NCBI GenBank assembly: GCA_027563935.2
Contig: JANVAS020000203.1
Location: forward strand, 6,696,001 to 6,760,000
Reading direction: 5' to 3'
From: Costus lasius
Taxonomy: Eukaryota; Streptophyta; Magnoliopsida; Zingiberales; Costaceae
DNA: 64,000 bases
Shown in pieces: positions 1 to 11,918 of this stretch. The notes below the pieces were generated by a model that did not search any database, was not told the origin of the DNA, and saw nothing but the letters and a program-made list of their open reading frames with translations. Position 1 is the first letter of the stretch. Every line of letters starts with the position of its first letter. A program made the position numbers and the translations under genes.

Positions 1-1363
1 TTGTCACAATGTGAATGATCCCTGTAAGCAGCAAGTGGCACATGTCCTTTGACTTGAGATCACTTGTGTTTCTAAATGATGATTGTCATTGTTTTGAGGT
101 AGTTCAATATCATTTGAAATATAATGATTATAGACTATCTTGGATGGTGAGCTTGAATCAGGTTAGGGCACTAGTGATAGATAAAGGATTGCCGTCTCCT
201 TGTTTAAGGAGTGTGGTGTTCTAAGGGCCCCCCTATATGAGATGATTGAGATAGTGTATGGCCATACCCAGATGACTATGTGCATCTGATCTAATCATGC
301 TCATCGTATTGGAGTTACAAGCTTGACCCGCTTGTCCAATAAGAACATCCAGTGGCAAAGGACACATGTATGCCTTGTGAATTGAGTCACACTTGTGCTA
401 TGGTTTGGGAGTAGTCTTGGAAGACTCTTTCCTTTATATCGGGAGACAGTGATGTGTTGCTAGATACCCCTCACTGATCGTGATAACGTAAGTTATCGTT
501 ACCGACATTTAGAGGAAACCCTCAGGGTCGCACAATTTGGTGATATGGCTTACTTGAGTCAGATCGTATGGACTGGATTCTTTGAGTTCAGATTAAAGGG
601 ATTTAATCTCTGATTGTAAGTGAGATCTGGTCTGATCATGTTTGATTGATTAGGACTTGAGATCGGTAAGCTTCGATCGAGAGAGGTGATGCTAGATCGG
701 AGAGATCAAGGGCATCAGATGATGAATGGTTAGATCATGAGCCTTGGGGGTTCAATTTGGTCTAGACCAAGTGGCTAGAGCTATTTCGGTTTGGTTTGTT
801 GAACCAAAGCCGATTTGACATTTTGGCTTGAACCGGTTCACAATGGTGAACGCATGGTTCAATCCTAAAATGCGTTTGGGTTGAGTTGAGCGCATGGACT
901 TGATGAGCTTCCATTTATGGAAAGTCATCAAGGGCCGGTTTCACTCACTTCAATGCCAAAAACGCATATGCGTTTGCGCTCTTCTCTTCAACGCATTCGA
1001 CTTTGGTTGGGTGGTGATTGACGAAGAGAAGGAGAGGTTGAGCAAGAGGAGCTCTCGGCCAAGAGGTTCATCATCCCCTTCCATTCGACACTTGAAGGCT
1101 TGGGTGTCTTGCTAGCACAAGAGACCGCAAGGAGTAAGCATCTTCACCTTGTGTGTGAACTTGTGGAGGAGATCTACTTTGTTCTCTTTATCCAAGCCGA
1201 CTTCCAAGCATATGGCGTTGGTATGATTTTTATCTCAATCTATTCAATCGATTATAGTTGAACATATGGTATGCAAATGATCTTGAACCCTTGCTTCCGC
1301 TTGCATATTTTACATTAGCGCCATGCTTAGGGTTTTGCCCCCTTATGATTAGGGGTTCCTACA
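1..1363 (+). repeat. Copia LTR (A subfamily), 5' part outside the window
   Basis: This stretch is nearly identical to the last 1.36 kb of both LTRs of Copia A (11479-12842 and 18938-20301) and ends with the same GGGGTTCCTACA. The following bases (1364 on) are Athila-like integrase on the opposite strand, so this is the right-hand end of an insertion into that element. The candidate TSD is TTCAA (1364-1368), but the other copy lies outside the window. Whether it is a solo LTR or the 3' LTR of a plus-strand element cannot be decided here. ORFs inside it (for example 15-224 and 894-1115) recur in every LTR copy and look non-coding. Confidence 0.93.
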
Positions 1364-2986
1364 TTCAACCCATTTTGAGACATAATCAACTGCTACAAGA
1401 ATGTACTTGTTACCTCCCGAAGATGGGAAAGGTCCCATGAAGTCAATCCCCCAAACATCAAATATCTCAACTTCAAGAATATTGGACAGTGGCATCTCAT
1501 GTCTTCTATTAATGTTCCTCGTCTTTTGACATCTATCACAAGATAACACAAAGTTTCTAGCATTTTTTAAAATTGTGGGCCAATAAAATCCTGATTGTAA
1601 CACTTTGAAAGCAGTCTTTTCAGTACCAGCATGTCCACCATAGGAGGATCCATGACATTGAAGCAAAATATCTGCAATTTCTTCTTCAGGTACATATTTT
1701 CTAAAAATGTTATCTGCACATCTTCTAAACACATAAGGCTCATCCCAAAAATAATGTTTCACTTTAGCCAAAAATCTTTTTTTTTGGTAGCTCAAATCAG
1801 GAGGAAAAATATCGGCTACAAGATAATTCACTATGTCAGCATACCAGGGGGCTTTCAGTTGTTCAATGGCTAAAAGTTGTTCTTCAGGGAAGGAATCATT
1901 GATGTCATCATTCTTTTTAGTATCTACCATTATTCTTGAAAGATGATCTGCAAAAAGGTTCTCAGTTCCTTTCTTATCTTTGATTTCCAGGTCAAATTCT
2001 TGCAGAAGCAAAATCCATCTCAACAACCATGGTTTACTGTCCTTTTTCTGTATCAAATATTTAACTGCAGCATGATCAGTATATACTACAACTTTCGAAT
2101 TTATTAAGTAAGATCTGAATTTGTCAAATGCAAAAACAATAGCCAACAACTCCTTCTCAGTAGTGGTGTAATTCCTTTGTGTTTCATCTAAAGTTTTACT
2201 GGCATAAGAGATCACATAAGGCTTCTTTTCCTTCCTTTGCCCTAGAACTGCTCCCACTGCAAAGTCACTGGCATCACACATAAGCTCAAAAGGTAACTCC
2301 CAGTCAGGTGGTTGCATGATGGGTGCTAATGTCAAGGCTTTCTTTAGTTCCGAAAAAGCAAACAGACATTTCTCATCAAAGCAGAATTTGGCATCTTTAC
2401 AAAGTAAATCAGTCAGGGGTTTAGCAAGTTTAGAGAAGTCCCTGATGAATCTCCCGTAAAACCCTGCATGTCCCAAAAAACTCATGATCTCCTTGATAGT
2501 GGTGGGTGGAGCCAACTTCTCAGTCACTTCTATCTTGGCTTTGTCCACTTCAATCCCTCTCTCTGAAATAAGATGACCTAAAACTATTCCCTGTCTAACC
2601 ATAAAGTGACACTTTTCCTAATTCAAGACAAGGTTAGTCTCTTCACATCTCTGTAAAACCCGAGATAGATTAGCCAAACAAACATCAAAAGAGGAACCAT
2701 ATACTGAGAAATCATCCATAAAATCTTCAATAAAATCAGAAAAGATAGCCATCATGCATCTTTGAAATGTAGCAGGTGCATTACATAAACCAAATGGCAT
2801 TCTCCTATATGCAAAAGTTTCATACGGGCATGTGAAAGTGGTTTTATCTTGATCATCAAGATGCATAGGAATTTGAAAAAAAACCAGAATATCAATCAAA
2901 AAAGCAAAAGCGATAGTGGTTTGCCAATCTTTCAACCATCTGATCAATGAAAGGTAAAGGGAAGTGGTCTTTCCTAGTGGCAGCAT
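1364..2986 (-). pseudogene. Athila-like pol: RT C-half, RNase H and N-terminal integrase
   Basis: Read on the minus strand this encodes the RT palm and thumb with the catalytic F-M-D-D (in FIEDFMDDFSVYG), the conserved [12 protein letters not shown] connection, RNase H with [10 protein letters not shown], the [13 protein letters not shown] helix and [11 protein letters not shown], then the integrase HHCC zinc domain (GGHAGTEK...CDRCQ) and the first catalytic Asp in [10 protein letters not shown]. The frame breaks once at a TAG (2615-2617) where family members have Trp (LVLN-W-EKCHF). Integrase is cut at 1363 by the Copia LTR, so the second Asp and the Glu are missing. A T-run near 2875-2882 carries an extra T that separates this frame from the upstream RT. 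Function is lost. Confidence 0.88.
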
Positions 2987-4031
2987 TCAGTTTTCTGTAA
3001 TCTATGCACATGTGCCAACTAGTAACAGTTCTAACAGGAATCAATTCATTATCTTTGTTTTTCATGACAGTTACCCCTCCTTTCTTTGGTACACAATGTA
3101 CAGGACTTACCCATTTGCTATCGAATATAGGATAGATAATACCTGGATCAAGTAATTTTAGAACCTCTTTCTTTACAACTTCTTTCTTGGAGGGGTTCAG
3201 TCTTCTTTGGAAATCTGCATGTGGCCTGTGTTCCTCTTCCATCAAGATCCTATGCATACAAAAAGAAGGATTAATTCCTTTCAGGTCATCAATGGTATAC
3301 CCAATTACCTTTCTATGAACCCTTAGCTCCTTCAAGAGCAGATCAGTTTCCCTTTCATTTAGTTGTGCATCAACAATCACAGGGTAAGTGGAGTTAGGAC
3401 CAAGAAATTCATATCTAAGGTTATCAGGTAAAGCTTTCAATTCAACTTTTGGAATTTTTCCTTTTTCATCATCCAATGTGGCACAGTCTACAATATCACG
3501 AGTTTCATTACAAGAATCATCATCAAAGTCAGAATCATCAACTTCAGCATTTGAATTTTCACAAGATTCAGAAGTAGAACAAGAATCAAACAAAAAACCA
3601 AAATCATAAACTACATTATCAACAGCACGAACGCTACAGCAAGAATTAGCATAAGCAGGTTTTTTTAGTGAATTGTTCAAATCAAACTCAATTTTATTAT
3701 CAGCAATATTTAGAGTGAGCTTACCATTCTTTACATCAATAAGTGCTCCAACAGTGGCTAAGAATGGTCTACCAAGGATAATAAGAATTTTCACATCTTC
3801 CTCTATTTCAAGAACCACAAAATCAGTAGGCACAAAATACTTACGAACTTGGATAGGAACATCCTCAAGAATACCTACTAGATACTTCACTGAGCGATCG
3901 GTGAGCTACAAAGATATAGAAGTCGTCTTGAGCTCTCCCATGTCCAATCTCCTGCAGACAGATAATGGCATTAGACTCACACTAGCCTCCAAATCACATA
4001 AGGCTCGGTCAAAAGCCTTACTGCCAATAAA
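2886..4031 (-). pseudogene. Athila-like aspartic protease and RT N-terminal half
   Basis: Minus-strand reading gives the protease (ALCDLEASVSLMPLS, then PTDFVVLEIEED and ILGRPFLATVGALIDV), an acidic spacer, then the RT fingers (KWVSPVHCVPKKGG, SWHMCIDYRKLNAATRKDHFPLPFIDQMVERLA). The usual protease D-L-G-A-S reads D-L-E-A-S here (GAG codon at 3987-3989), which should abolish the active site. In-frame stops lie at 4029-4031, 3906-3908 and about 2889-2891, and a one-base insertion in the T-run near 2875-2882 shifts the frame. All these pieces share one frame with gag upstream, as expected for a single gag-pol ORF. It is a decayed copy. Confidence 0.87.
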
Positions 4032-4792
4032 TCAAGGGATAGAAAAACTACCAGGATCCTTCAATTTGGGTGGCGTTTTATTTTGGATTACAGCACTACA
4101 TTCCTCAGTTAAAGCCACAGTGCCATAGTCCTCTATTTTTCTCTTATTAGACAGTATTTCTTTCAAGAATTTAGCATATGTGGGCATTTGAGATAAAGCT
4201 TCAGTAAATGGAATGTTAATGTAAAGCTTTTTCAAAACATATAGAAATCTCCCAAATTGTTTGTTTAACTTTTCTTGCATTAACCTTTGAGGAAAGGGTA
4301 TAGGTGTCTTGTAAAGAGGAGGCAAATTAGGTTTAGGATTATCTCTCTCACATGGCTCATCACCTTTTGGTTCATCACCCTTTTGAGGTTGTAAACAAGT
4401 TTGGGACTCCTCATGTGAAGAAGATTTTCCTAACTCTAGTTTCCTTTCATGGTTATCATCAAGCTCTTTTTCATTGTTCGCAACTTTCCTTCTAGGTTCT
4501 CATAATTGTTTCCCACTTCTAGTCATGATAGTATTGCAGTATTCATCAGGCATTTGATCTTCTAAAGTTTTATTGCGAATAGCTAAGAATTCCACTTGAG
4601 AGGCAAGTCAACTAATCATTTCCGTCATATCTTCAATTTCTTTGTTTTGATTTTGCATGACTAGACTTTGATTTGTCATAAACTTATCAAGAAAAGATTC
4701 TATACTAAGAGAACTTACCTTTTCAGTTAGGGGTTGGCATTCCTTGCTTTCATCCTTACCATCACAATATAGTAGTTCTTCTTCAGGTTTCC
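4032..4792 (-). pseudogene. Athila-like gag, C-terminal part
   Basis: The minus-strand frame begins at the Gypsy A junction (PEEELLYCDGKDE), passes through a low-complexity hydrophilic stretch and ends with the conserved gag tail (PLYKTPIPFPQRL, FGRFLYVLKKLYINIPFTEAL, TEECSAVIQ, PPKLKDPGSFSIP) just before the protease. This order matches Athila-type elements. Stops occur near 4605-4607 and at the KQL-stop-EPRR position near 4505, all in the same frame, so they are point nonsense changes. The N-terminal continuation is at 22211-22466. Confidence 0.85.
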
Positions 4793-6560
4793 TGATGTGG
4801 GACCAAAGCAGGATCTTCGGAGGTCCACCCGGGTCCGAAAGAAGCCCTCTCGGTATGGCTATCCTAGCCATTAGATATGGCTTCCTTAGGACCCCCTTTT
4901 TGTTGCTTATTTTGTCTTAGACTAGGGTGCATCATATGGTAGGTTAGATCCACCCTCCCATTACACCATGTAGTTACATGCCTAGGATCCGCCACTTGTG
5001 TATAGTAGGTTAGTGCATGAAATTAATGTAATAGTATAGGTCAACTCCATTCTTGGAATGCAAGTCAAAATCAGGTCAAGACAACTCCAAGAGATGCCAT
5101 GGGCCATCAGCCCAACTCATGAAGAAATCAGCCCACCCCAATGGATCAACACCACAAGCATCCCAAATTCCACCATCCTAGTTGGCAGCCATGTGGAGTT
5201 GCCTTCATCTCTAATCAAGTCAAGGAGCAGCCAGCTCAATGACCTATTTCAGCTCAACATGCGCCAGCCATCAAAGTCAAGGGGCAGCTTGAAACAATGC
5301 CCACTTCAGTCCATCATGCGCCAGCCCCCAAAGTCAAGGAGCAGCCTGCACTTTGCAACAACTCCAGTCCCTTCAAGTGCCAGCCGCCCATGCCAATTTG
5401 CAGCCTGCAATGTCAGCCATCAGCAGCCTCTTCAGTCCACTCTCATCTCAGATTTCGAGTTTACTAACCTGCTGAAGACTCCAAAGTTCAAACTCCAAAC
5501 AACCACCCATTTGGAAGAAGAGATCAGCCCATTGAGTTGTCTACATCATGCTTGCTTGTGTGACTTGTTTTGAGCTTAGGGAGATAACCGTTGGAGACTC
5601 CCCTATATGATGTAGTCCTCTTGTAAAGTGAACTTCTTAGTGTTGAATGAAATTTCAAATTCTGAAGTGTGTCTTCAACTGGTGTGTGTCACCTAACCCC
5701 TCTCATCCTTCCAACCCTTGCCGAGAGCCCCCTTTCCATCCCCTCTTGCTCTTCCACCTTCTTCCACCATATGCGCTTGTCTTGAAGATGGGAGCTCACG
5801 CCACTTCCTCCCTCTAGCCTTGAAGAGCCTTCAATCAAGAGGAGGAGCTGGACACATTCGAGACTCAAGAAGGTGCCATCAACTCCATGCCGAGAACAAG
5901 CCACCCCCACTTTAGCTAAGTCCTCTTCCCCTTTGGGTCATTGTTCTTTGTTACTTGTTGTTGTGGTTCTTTGATACTTGTTGGACAGCCCCTTTGCACT
6001 CACGCTTGCTTTCTGCAGGAGGCGCAAGGCCATGGGATGACAAGCAAGCTATCCCCTCTTCTCTTCCCCTAAGCCTAGATAGTCTAAACTATGTTAACAA
6101 GGGAATTTGGAGTCTAGCCTCCCCCTTGATTGTCTTGTGTATTGGCCTCTTAATATTATTTTCAAAATTCACCCACGCATGTGTGGGATGCTGCAATGAC
6201 ATGTGTGTAAGCTCATAGGGCCCTACTTCGTGAGATTCAACCATTGGACCGGTGAAGAACGGGAAGGTCACCCTTTCTATTCTCAAAGGGTGCAAGGTGA
6301 GTTCCTCCCCTAGAGTAGCTTTATTGCTTATGGTAGAACCGCATGCTAGGTCTAATTGAGGTTATAGAATCGCATGATAAGTTTTGTCAAATTTCATTTT
6401 ATCTAGAAGTGCATGCTAGGTTAGTTTCGGTTTTCACTACTACTTACTAAACAAGCTAGTTTCAAACTACGATAGCTCAAGGGGTTTACTAAGTATACTT
6501 ATTTATCAAAATGATTTCGAAGCGCGTTGTTTGAATGTTGCATGCTTGGTGATCCCATCA
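4793..6560 (+). repeat. Gypsy A 5' LTR
   Basis: It begins TGATGTGGGACC and ends GATCCCATCA, and it matches 20443-22210 base for base apart from two substitutions noticed by eye. Its first 82 bases encode the last residues of the element's own polyprotein when read in the 3' copy. A 171-codon ORF (5058-5573) is present in both LTRs. It contains imperfect repeats around MRQP-KSR-SL but matches nothing I recognise, and is probably chance. Confidence 0.93.
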
Positions 6561-6722
6561 TCTTGGTATCAGAGCTTAGGCTCTTAGAGTAGGATTTTAT
6601 AAGACCAAAACTTTATTTTCCTACTACTAAGGCGATTTTTGGACCTAGGTGTTTGAAAGAATTTGATTAACTATATTGTATCACCTTAGGGTCTATTTTC
6701 AAAAACTTTACTCATTTCGAAA
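6561..6722 (+). promoter_or_regulatory. Gypsy A primer-binding site and leader
   Basis: Directly after the LTR, TCTTGGTATCAGAGC (6561-6575) contains the TGGTATCAGAGC complement of the plant initiator tRNA-Met 3' end, the usual minus-strand primer. The remaining leader of about 150 bases, up to the gag ATG at 6723, has no other feature I can support. Confidence 0.85.
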
Positions 6723-9700
6723 ATGGCTACTAGATCCGGTGCCCCCTATGGTCTCAATCAAGCTATTGACCATGAGGTGAGTGCCCTCTCAATTGAAATG
6801 GCCTCCCTTAGAGAAACCCTAGCAACCCTTCAACACTCCATAGGTGTCATAGACAATAGGCTTAACACCCTAGAGTCTAACTCTAAGATGGATCCCCAAA
6901 CTACTAGCCGACCTAATAGTGGATCCCACCCAAGGGAACCAAATGTTCAAGGATCTCCTTCACACACCCCTAGAGTCAATCATGCTCAAACCGAATGGGA
7001 AGGGCCTCATGCCCCACAAGCCCCCTATCATAGACCTAGAGAGTATGATGTGCAACGTGCCATCAAGATCAACCCCCCTACTTTTGGTGGGTCTCTTAAC
7101 CCCAAGGAGTTCCTAGATTGGGCCACAAAGTTAGACCAATACTTTGAATATAGCCTTATGCACCATGAAAGTAAGGTTAGGTTCACAAAGTGCCTATTAG
7201 AAGGATCCGCTAGACTCTACTGGACCCATGTCGAAAGAACTATAGAAAGGGATGGTAAGCCACCCGTTGAATCTTGGGATGAAATGAAATACCTACTTAG
7301 GCAAAAGTATGTCCCACCTGGTTTCATGCAAAAGCTTAAGGATGAACTTAATAGTCACACTCAAGGCTCCTCTACTGTAGAAGCCTATCAATCTAAGCTA
7401 GAAGAACTTCTCATTAGGTGTGAAGCCAAGGAAGACCAAGGTATGATCCTAAGTCGATTCAAGAATGGCCTTAGACCTGACATTAAGAGGGCCTTGACCT
7501 ATTTTCAATTAGATACCCCGGAGATAGCTTATCAAAGGGCCATAGAAGTTGAACAAGAACTTAAGAATAGAAAGGAAGCCCTCCCTCCCCGGCCCATCTA
7601 TAGGCCAGCTCCTATGCACTTGCCTTCTAGCTCAAACCCAAAACCAAGAACTGCTCAAACTACAGATAACTCCATCCCCACTTGTTATAACTGTAGGCAG
7701 AAGGGACATTTTGCAAAAGAGTGTCCTAAGAAGGTTATGAAGGTCATGGTCCTAGCTGAAGAAGACATAGACCCTGAGCCCACCCTTGAGGAAGACCCTG
7801 ATCAAGAGATTGAAGTCAATGACTATGACAGTAGTGATGATATCTTCAACACCTTAGGGGTAGTTAGATGTACCCTTGTCAAACCTACCCCCACTGAGGA
7901 CTGGCGCCGAACCAGTATCTTCCACACCTACACCAAATGCCATGGTCACATGTGCAAGGTGGTCATTGATGGTGGAAGCAGCCTCAATGCTGTCTCCCAC
8001 ATAGCTGCTACAAAACTGAACCTCAAGATGGAACCCCGACCTAGTCCTTACAATATTTCCTGGGTTAACCCAACCAGTGTCCCTGTGACCCATAGGTGCC
8101 TCGTACCTATCCAGTTTGGTACATATGAGGACAAGATTTGGTGCGACGTCCTTACTATGGATGTAGCTCAAATCCTCTTAGGACGCCCCTGGTTATATGA
8201 CATGGATGTTGTCCACTACGGTCGGACCAATACCTATGTCTTTACCCATAAGGATCAAAAGATTAGGTTGAAACCCTCTCTTCCCAAAGAACTTAGAGCC
8301 ACAACTAGTAAGGGTAAGATAGAGGAACCCAAGAAAGACCAGCCTACCATTCAACTTATAAGGCCTCAAACTTTCACTAAGGAAATTATAGAAGATCAAC
8401 CCCTTTATACCTTAGTCATCAAAGAAGTCAACCCTGAAGTAGAAGAGAAGCCTTCCCCAGAAGTAGAATCTTTACTCCAAGAATTTAGTGAGCTCACTCC
8501 AGAGGACCTCCCTGAAGGACTGCCACCTCTTAGGGATATACAACATGCCATAGACCTAGTCCCAGGATCCTCTCTTCCCAACCTACCCCACTATAGGATG
8601 AACCCTACCGAGCATGAGGAGCTCAAAAGGCAAGTAGACGATTTATTGTGTAAGGGTTACATCAGGGAAAGCCTAAGTCCCTGCGCCGTCCCAGCCCTTC
8701 TTACCCCAAAGAAGGATGGCAGCTGGCGCATGTGTATAGATTGTAGAGCTATTAACAAGATTACCATCAAGTATAGGTTCCCCATACCTAGGCTTGATGA
8801 CATGCTAGATATGTTAGTAGGGTCCAAATGGTTTTCCAAGCTTGACCTCAGGAGTGGGTACCATCAGGTTAGGATTAGAGAAGGGGATGAGTGGAAGACC
8901 GCCTTCAAAACCAAAGACGGCTTATATGAATGGTTAGTCATGCCTTTCGGGCTAACCAATGCCCCTTCCACATTTATGAGACTTATGACCCAAGTGCTTA
9001 GACCCTACATAGGGAAGTTCCTAGTTGTATACTTTGATGACATACTTATCTATAGTAAGTCACAAAAGGAGCACCTAGGGCACTTAAGGCAGACTTTAAC
9101 CCTTCTTAGAGATGAAAAGCTTTATGTCAACCTGACGAAATGTTCTTTTCTATCTCCAAAAGTTGTCTTTTTAGGGTTTATTGTTTCTAACCTAGGGCTT
9201 CAAGCTGATCCATCCAAAGTCCAAGCCATATTAGACTGGCCAGAGCCCAAGACCCTTACTGAAGTTAGGAGTTTTCATGGCCTTGCTACCTTCTACCGTA
9301 GGTTCATACGGAATTTTAGCACCATAGTAGCTCCTATCACCAATTGCATGAAACAAGGGGACTTTAGTTGGACCAAGTCTGCCAATAGGGCTTTCACTGA
9401 GCTTAAGAGTAGGATGACCTCTGCCCCTGTTTTAAGATTGCCTGACTTTGGCAAGGTCTTTGAGGTTGATTGTGATGCTTCTGGCATTGGCATAGGTGGG
9501 ACCCTCAGCCAAGAAGGTCACCCTATTGCCTTCTTCAGTGAAAAGCTGAATGAGGCCAAGCAGAAATACTCAACCTACGACAAAGAGTTCTATGCCGTGG
9601 TTCAATCTTTGAGGCATTGGCGGCACTACCTTCTCCACCATGAGTTTACCTTAAATAGTGACCACCAAGCCCTATCTTACCTTAGTGCCCAAAGGAAACT

Positions 9701-11141
9701 CAATGCTAGACATGCCAAATGGGTAGAATATTTACAACAGTACACTTTTGTCTTAAAACACAAATCTGGATCTAACAACAAAGTTGCTGATGCTCTCAGT
9801 AGGGTAGTCTTCATTTTACAAACTATGCATGCTGAACTTGTAGGATTTGAACATATGAAAACTGCTTACCTAGATTGCCCTGACTTTTCTGCTATTTATG
9901 ATGATATGACTAGAGATCCTATGAGTCACCCCATGTACACCCTTAGGGATGGGTATCTCTTCCTTGGGCCAACACTCTGTGTGCCTAAGTCCTCAATCCG
10001 GGATTTCCTAATTTGGGAACTCCATGGAGGAGGGTCTGCTGGGCACCATGGTCGAGAGAAGACCCGTGCCTTGGTCGAGGAAAGATTCTTTTGGCCTCAA
10101 CTCTACCGAGATGTGGCCAAGGTAGTTAGGCACTGTGGAACCTGTCAATCCACTAAAGTCCAGAAGCACAATTTTGGACTGTACACCCCTCTGCCTATTC
10201 CCCAGGCACCGTGGCAGGACATTAGTATGGACTTTGTTCTAGGATTGCCTAGGACTGCTGCTAGGCATGACTCCATTTATGTTGTGGTAGACCGGTTCAC
10301 AAAAATGGCTCATTTCATACCTTGCACTAAAACTACCGATGCCTCACATATGGCTAGGATCTTCTTTAGAGACATTGTTAGGCTGCATGGTACCCCTCTC
10401 ACTATAGTCTCGGATAGAGACACCAGGTTTGTCAGCCATTTCTGGAGGACTCTATGGGCCCTATTAGGCACAAAACTGAAGTTCTCAACGGCCTACCATC
10501 CCCAGACGGATGGGCAGACCGAAGTGGTCAACAGATCACTTGGGAGCATCCTTAGGAGCCTCGTAGGAGAACACCCCAGTGATTGGGACAAGCTGTTACC
10601 TACAGCTGAGTTTTCCTACAATAGTGTGCCAAACAGGACTACTGGTTTGTCTCCTTTCCAAGCAAACTTAGGATACCAACCTAACAAGCCTATTGACCTA
10701 TTTTCTGCCCCTAAACATTGCAAGACCTCTATTTCGGCCCGAGATTATGCTTTTCATATTTCGCAATTACATCATGAGCTATTCAGTAAGATTCAGGACT
10801 CTGTCAATCAATATCGTGATGATACTAATAAACATCGCCGAGAGAAGGTATTTTCTGTAGGGGATCAGGTAATGTTGCGGGTCCGTGAGGAGCGCATCCA
10901 AGGACCCGGCCGAAGTTGGACGCCAAGGGCATCGGGCCCTTCACTATTCTAAAGAAGGTCAACAATAATGCCTATCTCCTGGACCTACCACCAGAACTGG
11001 GGATATCCTCCACCATCAATGTGGAGGATTTGACGCTATATCATCCGCCTCTCTCTATACAAGAACCAGACACTTACCACGACTCAGAGATTGAGGCCAT
11101 ACTCGAGGACCAGACCCGACTCACCCCTGATGAGGTACAGC
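6723..11141 (+). pseudogene. Gypsy A gag-pol polyprotein (nearly intact, one frameshift, cut by Copia A)
   Basis: One ORF encodes Gag and Pol. In order: coiled-coil-like N-terminus; retrotransposon gag domain (about residues 100-290, with FLDWATKLDQYFEY and RFKNGLRPDIK); CCHC knuckle CYNCRQKGHFAKEC (about 320-333); protease with VIDGGSSLNAVS; RT with catalytic YFDD (about 769); RNase H (CDASGIGIGG near 913, NSDHQAL); integrase HHCC (HHGREK...CGTC, from about 1105) and D, D, E (MDFVLGLP about 1168, SDRDTRF about 1229, TDGQTEVVN about 1265). The ATG at 6723 is the first after the primer site. A single-base indel just before 10916 shifts the frame; the rest (KGIGPFTILKKVNNNAYLLDLP to DEVQ) continues in the next frame until Copia A at 11142. 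The C-terminus resumes at 20307. Confidence 0.9.
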
Positions 11142-11908
11142 TGTTGGGGTATGCCCTTAAGGCTAATGTTTGAGGCCTTGGGATTGTATAAGTATCATGT
11201 AATAAACTCTTAAGTTTATAATAAGGCATGGTTGTTATTCAGGTTGTTACCTTGTCTGCTGTAATAAGTGTACTTCTGAATAATGTCTCAAAGCTGTTCA
11301 GCTAGGCTGACAGGCTATAAGTCCTTAGTCGAGATATCTTGGTGAACATGAGACAGCCTTGATATGATGGAGACTAATATGAGTGCTAATCATATAGGAT
11401 GCTTCGAGCATGGAATAAGATGTAGACTCATGGGTACATTGGATGTACTGGACAGACCCTACTGGGATATTGCATTGCTTGTCACAATGTGAATGATCCC
11501 TGTAAGCAGCAAGTGGCACATGTCCTTTGACTTGAGATCACTTGTGTTTCTAAATGATGATTGTCATTGTTTTGAGGTAGTTCAATATCATTTGAAATAT
11601 AATGATTATAGACTATCTTGGATGGTGAGCTTGAATCAGGTTAGGGCACTAGTGATAGATAAAGGATTGCCGTCTCCTTGTTTAAGGAGTGTGGTGTTCT
11701 AAGGGCCCCCCTATATGAGATGATTGAGATAGTGTATGGCCATACCCAGATGACTATGTGCATCTGATCTAATCATGCTCATCGTATTGGAGTTACAAGC
11801 TTGACCCGCTTGTCCAATAAGAACATCCAGTGGCAAAGGACACATGTATGCCTTGTGAATTGAGTCACACTTGTGCTATGGTTTGGGAGTAGTCTTGGAA
11901 GACTCTTT

Positions 11909-11918
11909 CCTTTATATC
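11909..11918 (+). promoter_or_regulatory. Candidate TATA box in Copia A 5' LTR
   Basis: CCTTTATATC is conserved at the same LTR position in the A, E and F subfamilies. In Copia C both LTRs read CTTTCTATC instead. It lies about 780 bases upstream of the LTR ATG, which is long for a leader, so the real start of transcription could be further downstream. Confidence 0.3.

Larger units (their letters stand above)
1364..4792 (-). mobile_element. Athila-like Ty3/Gypsy element, block 1 (gag C-terminus, protease, RT, RNase H, part of integrase)
   Basis: This is the largest surviving block of the oldest element, read on the minus strand. Its left edge is cut by the Copia LTR ending at 1363 and its right edge by Gypsy A at 4793. 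The gag frame at the right edge continues directly at 22211 when Gypsy A is removed (flanks TTTCC/GTTCC, a TSD with one mismatch), giving an uninterrupted W-N-P-E-E-E. The family call rests on the gag style, the FMDD reverse transcriptase and the C-D-L-x-A-S protease region typical of Athila/Tat-type elements. The element is dead: several stops and one frameshift are visible. Confidence 0.9.

Noticed and set aside
15..224. Small ORFs repeated in every Copia LTR (for example 15-224, 894-1115, 11493-11702)
   Set aside because: They recur because the LTR recurs; frames are not preserved between subfamilies and no codon-position bias is visible.
1364..4792. An env-like ORF of the Athila-like element
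   Set aside because: Some Athila elements carry a third ORF after integrase, but integrase is cut at 1363 and nothing downstream is in the window.
5058..5573. 171-codon ORF in Gypsy A LTR, also at 20708-21223
   Set aside because: Present in both LTRs only because they are nearly identical young copies; no known domain, low complexity, and no support outside this element.
10916..10952. Programmed frameshift in Gypsy A
   Set aside because: No slippery sequence that I recognise, location at the integrase C-terminus is atypical, and related Gypsy B does not share it.
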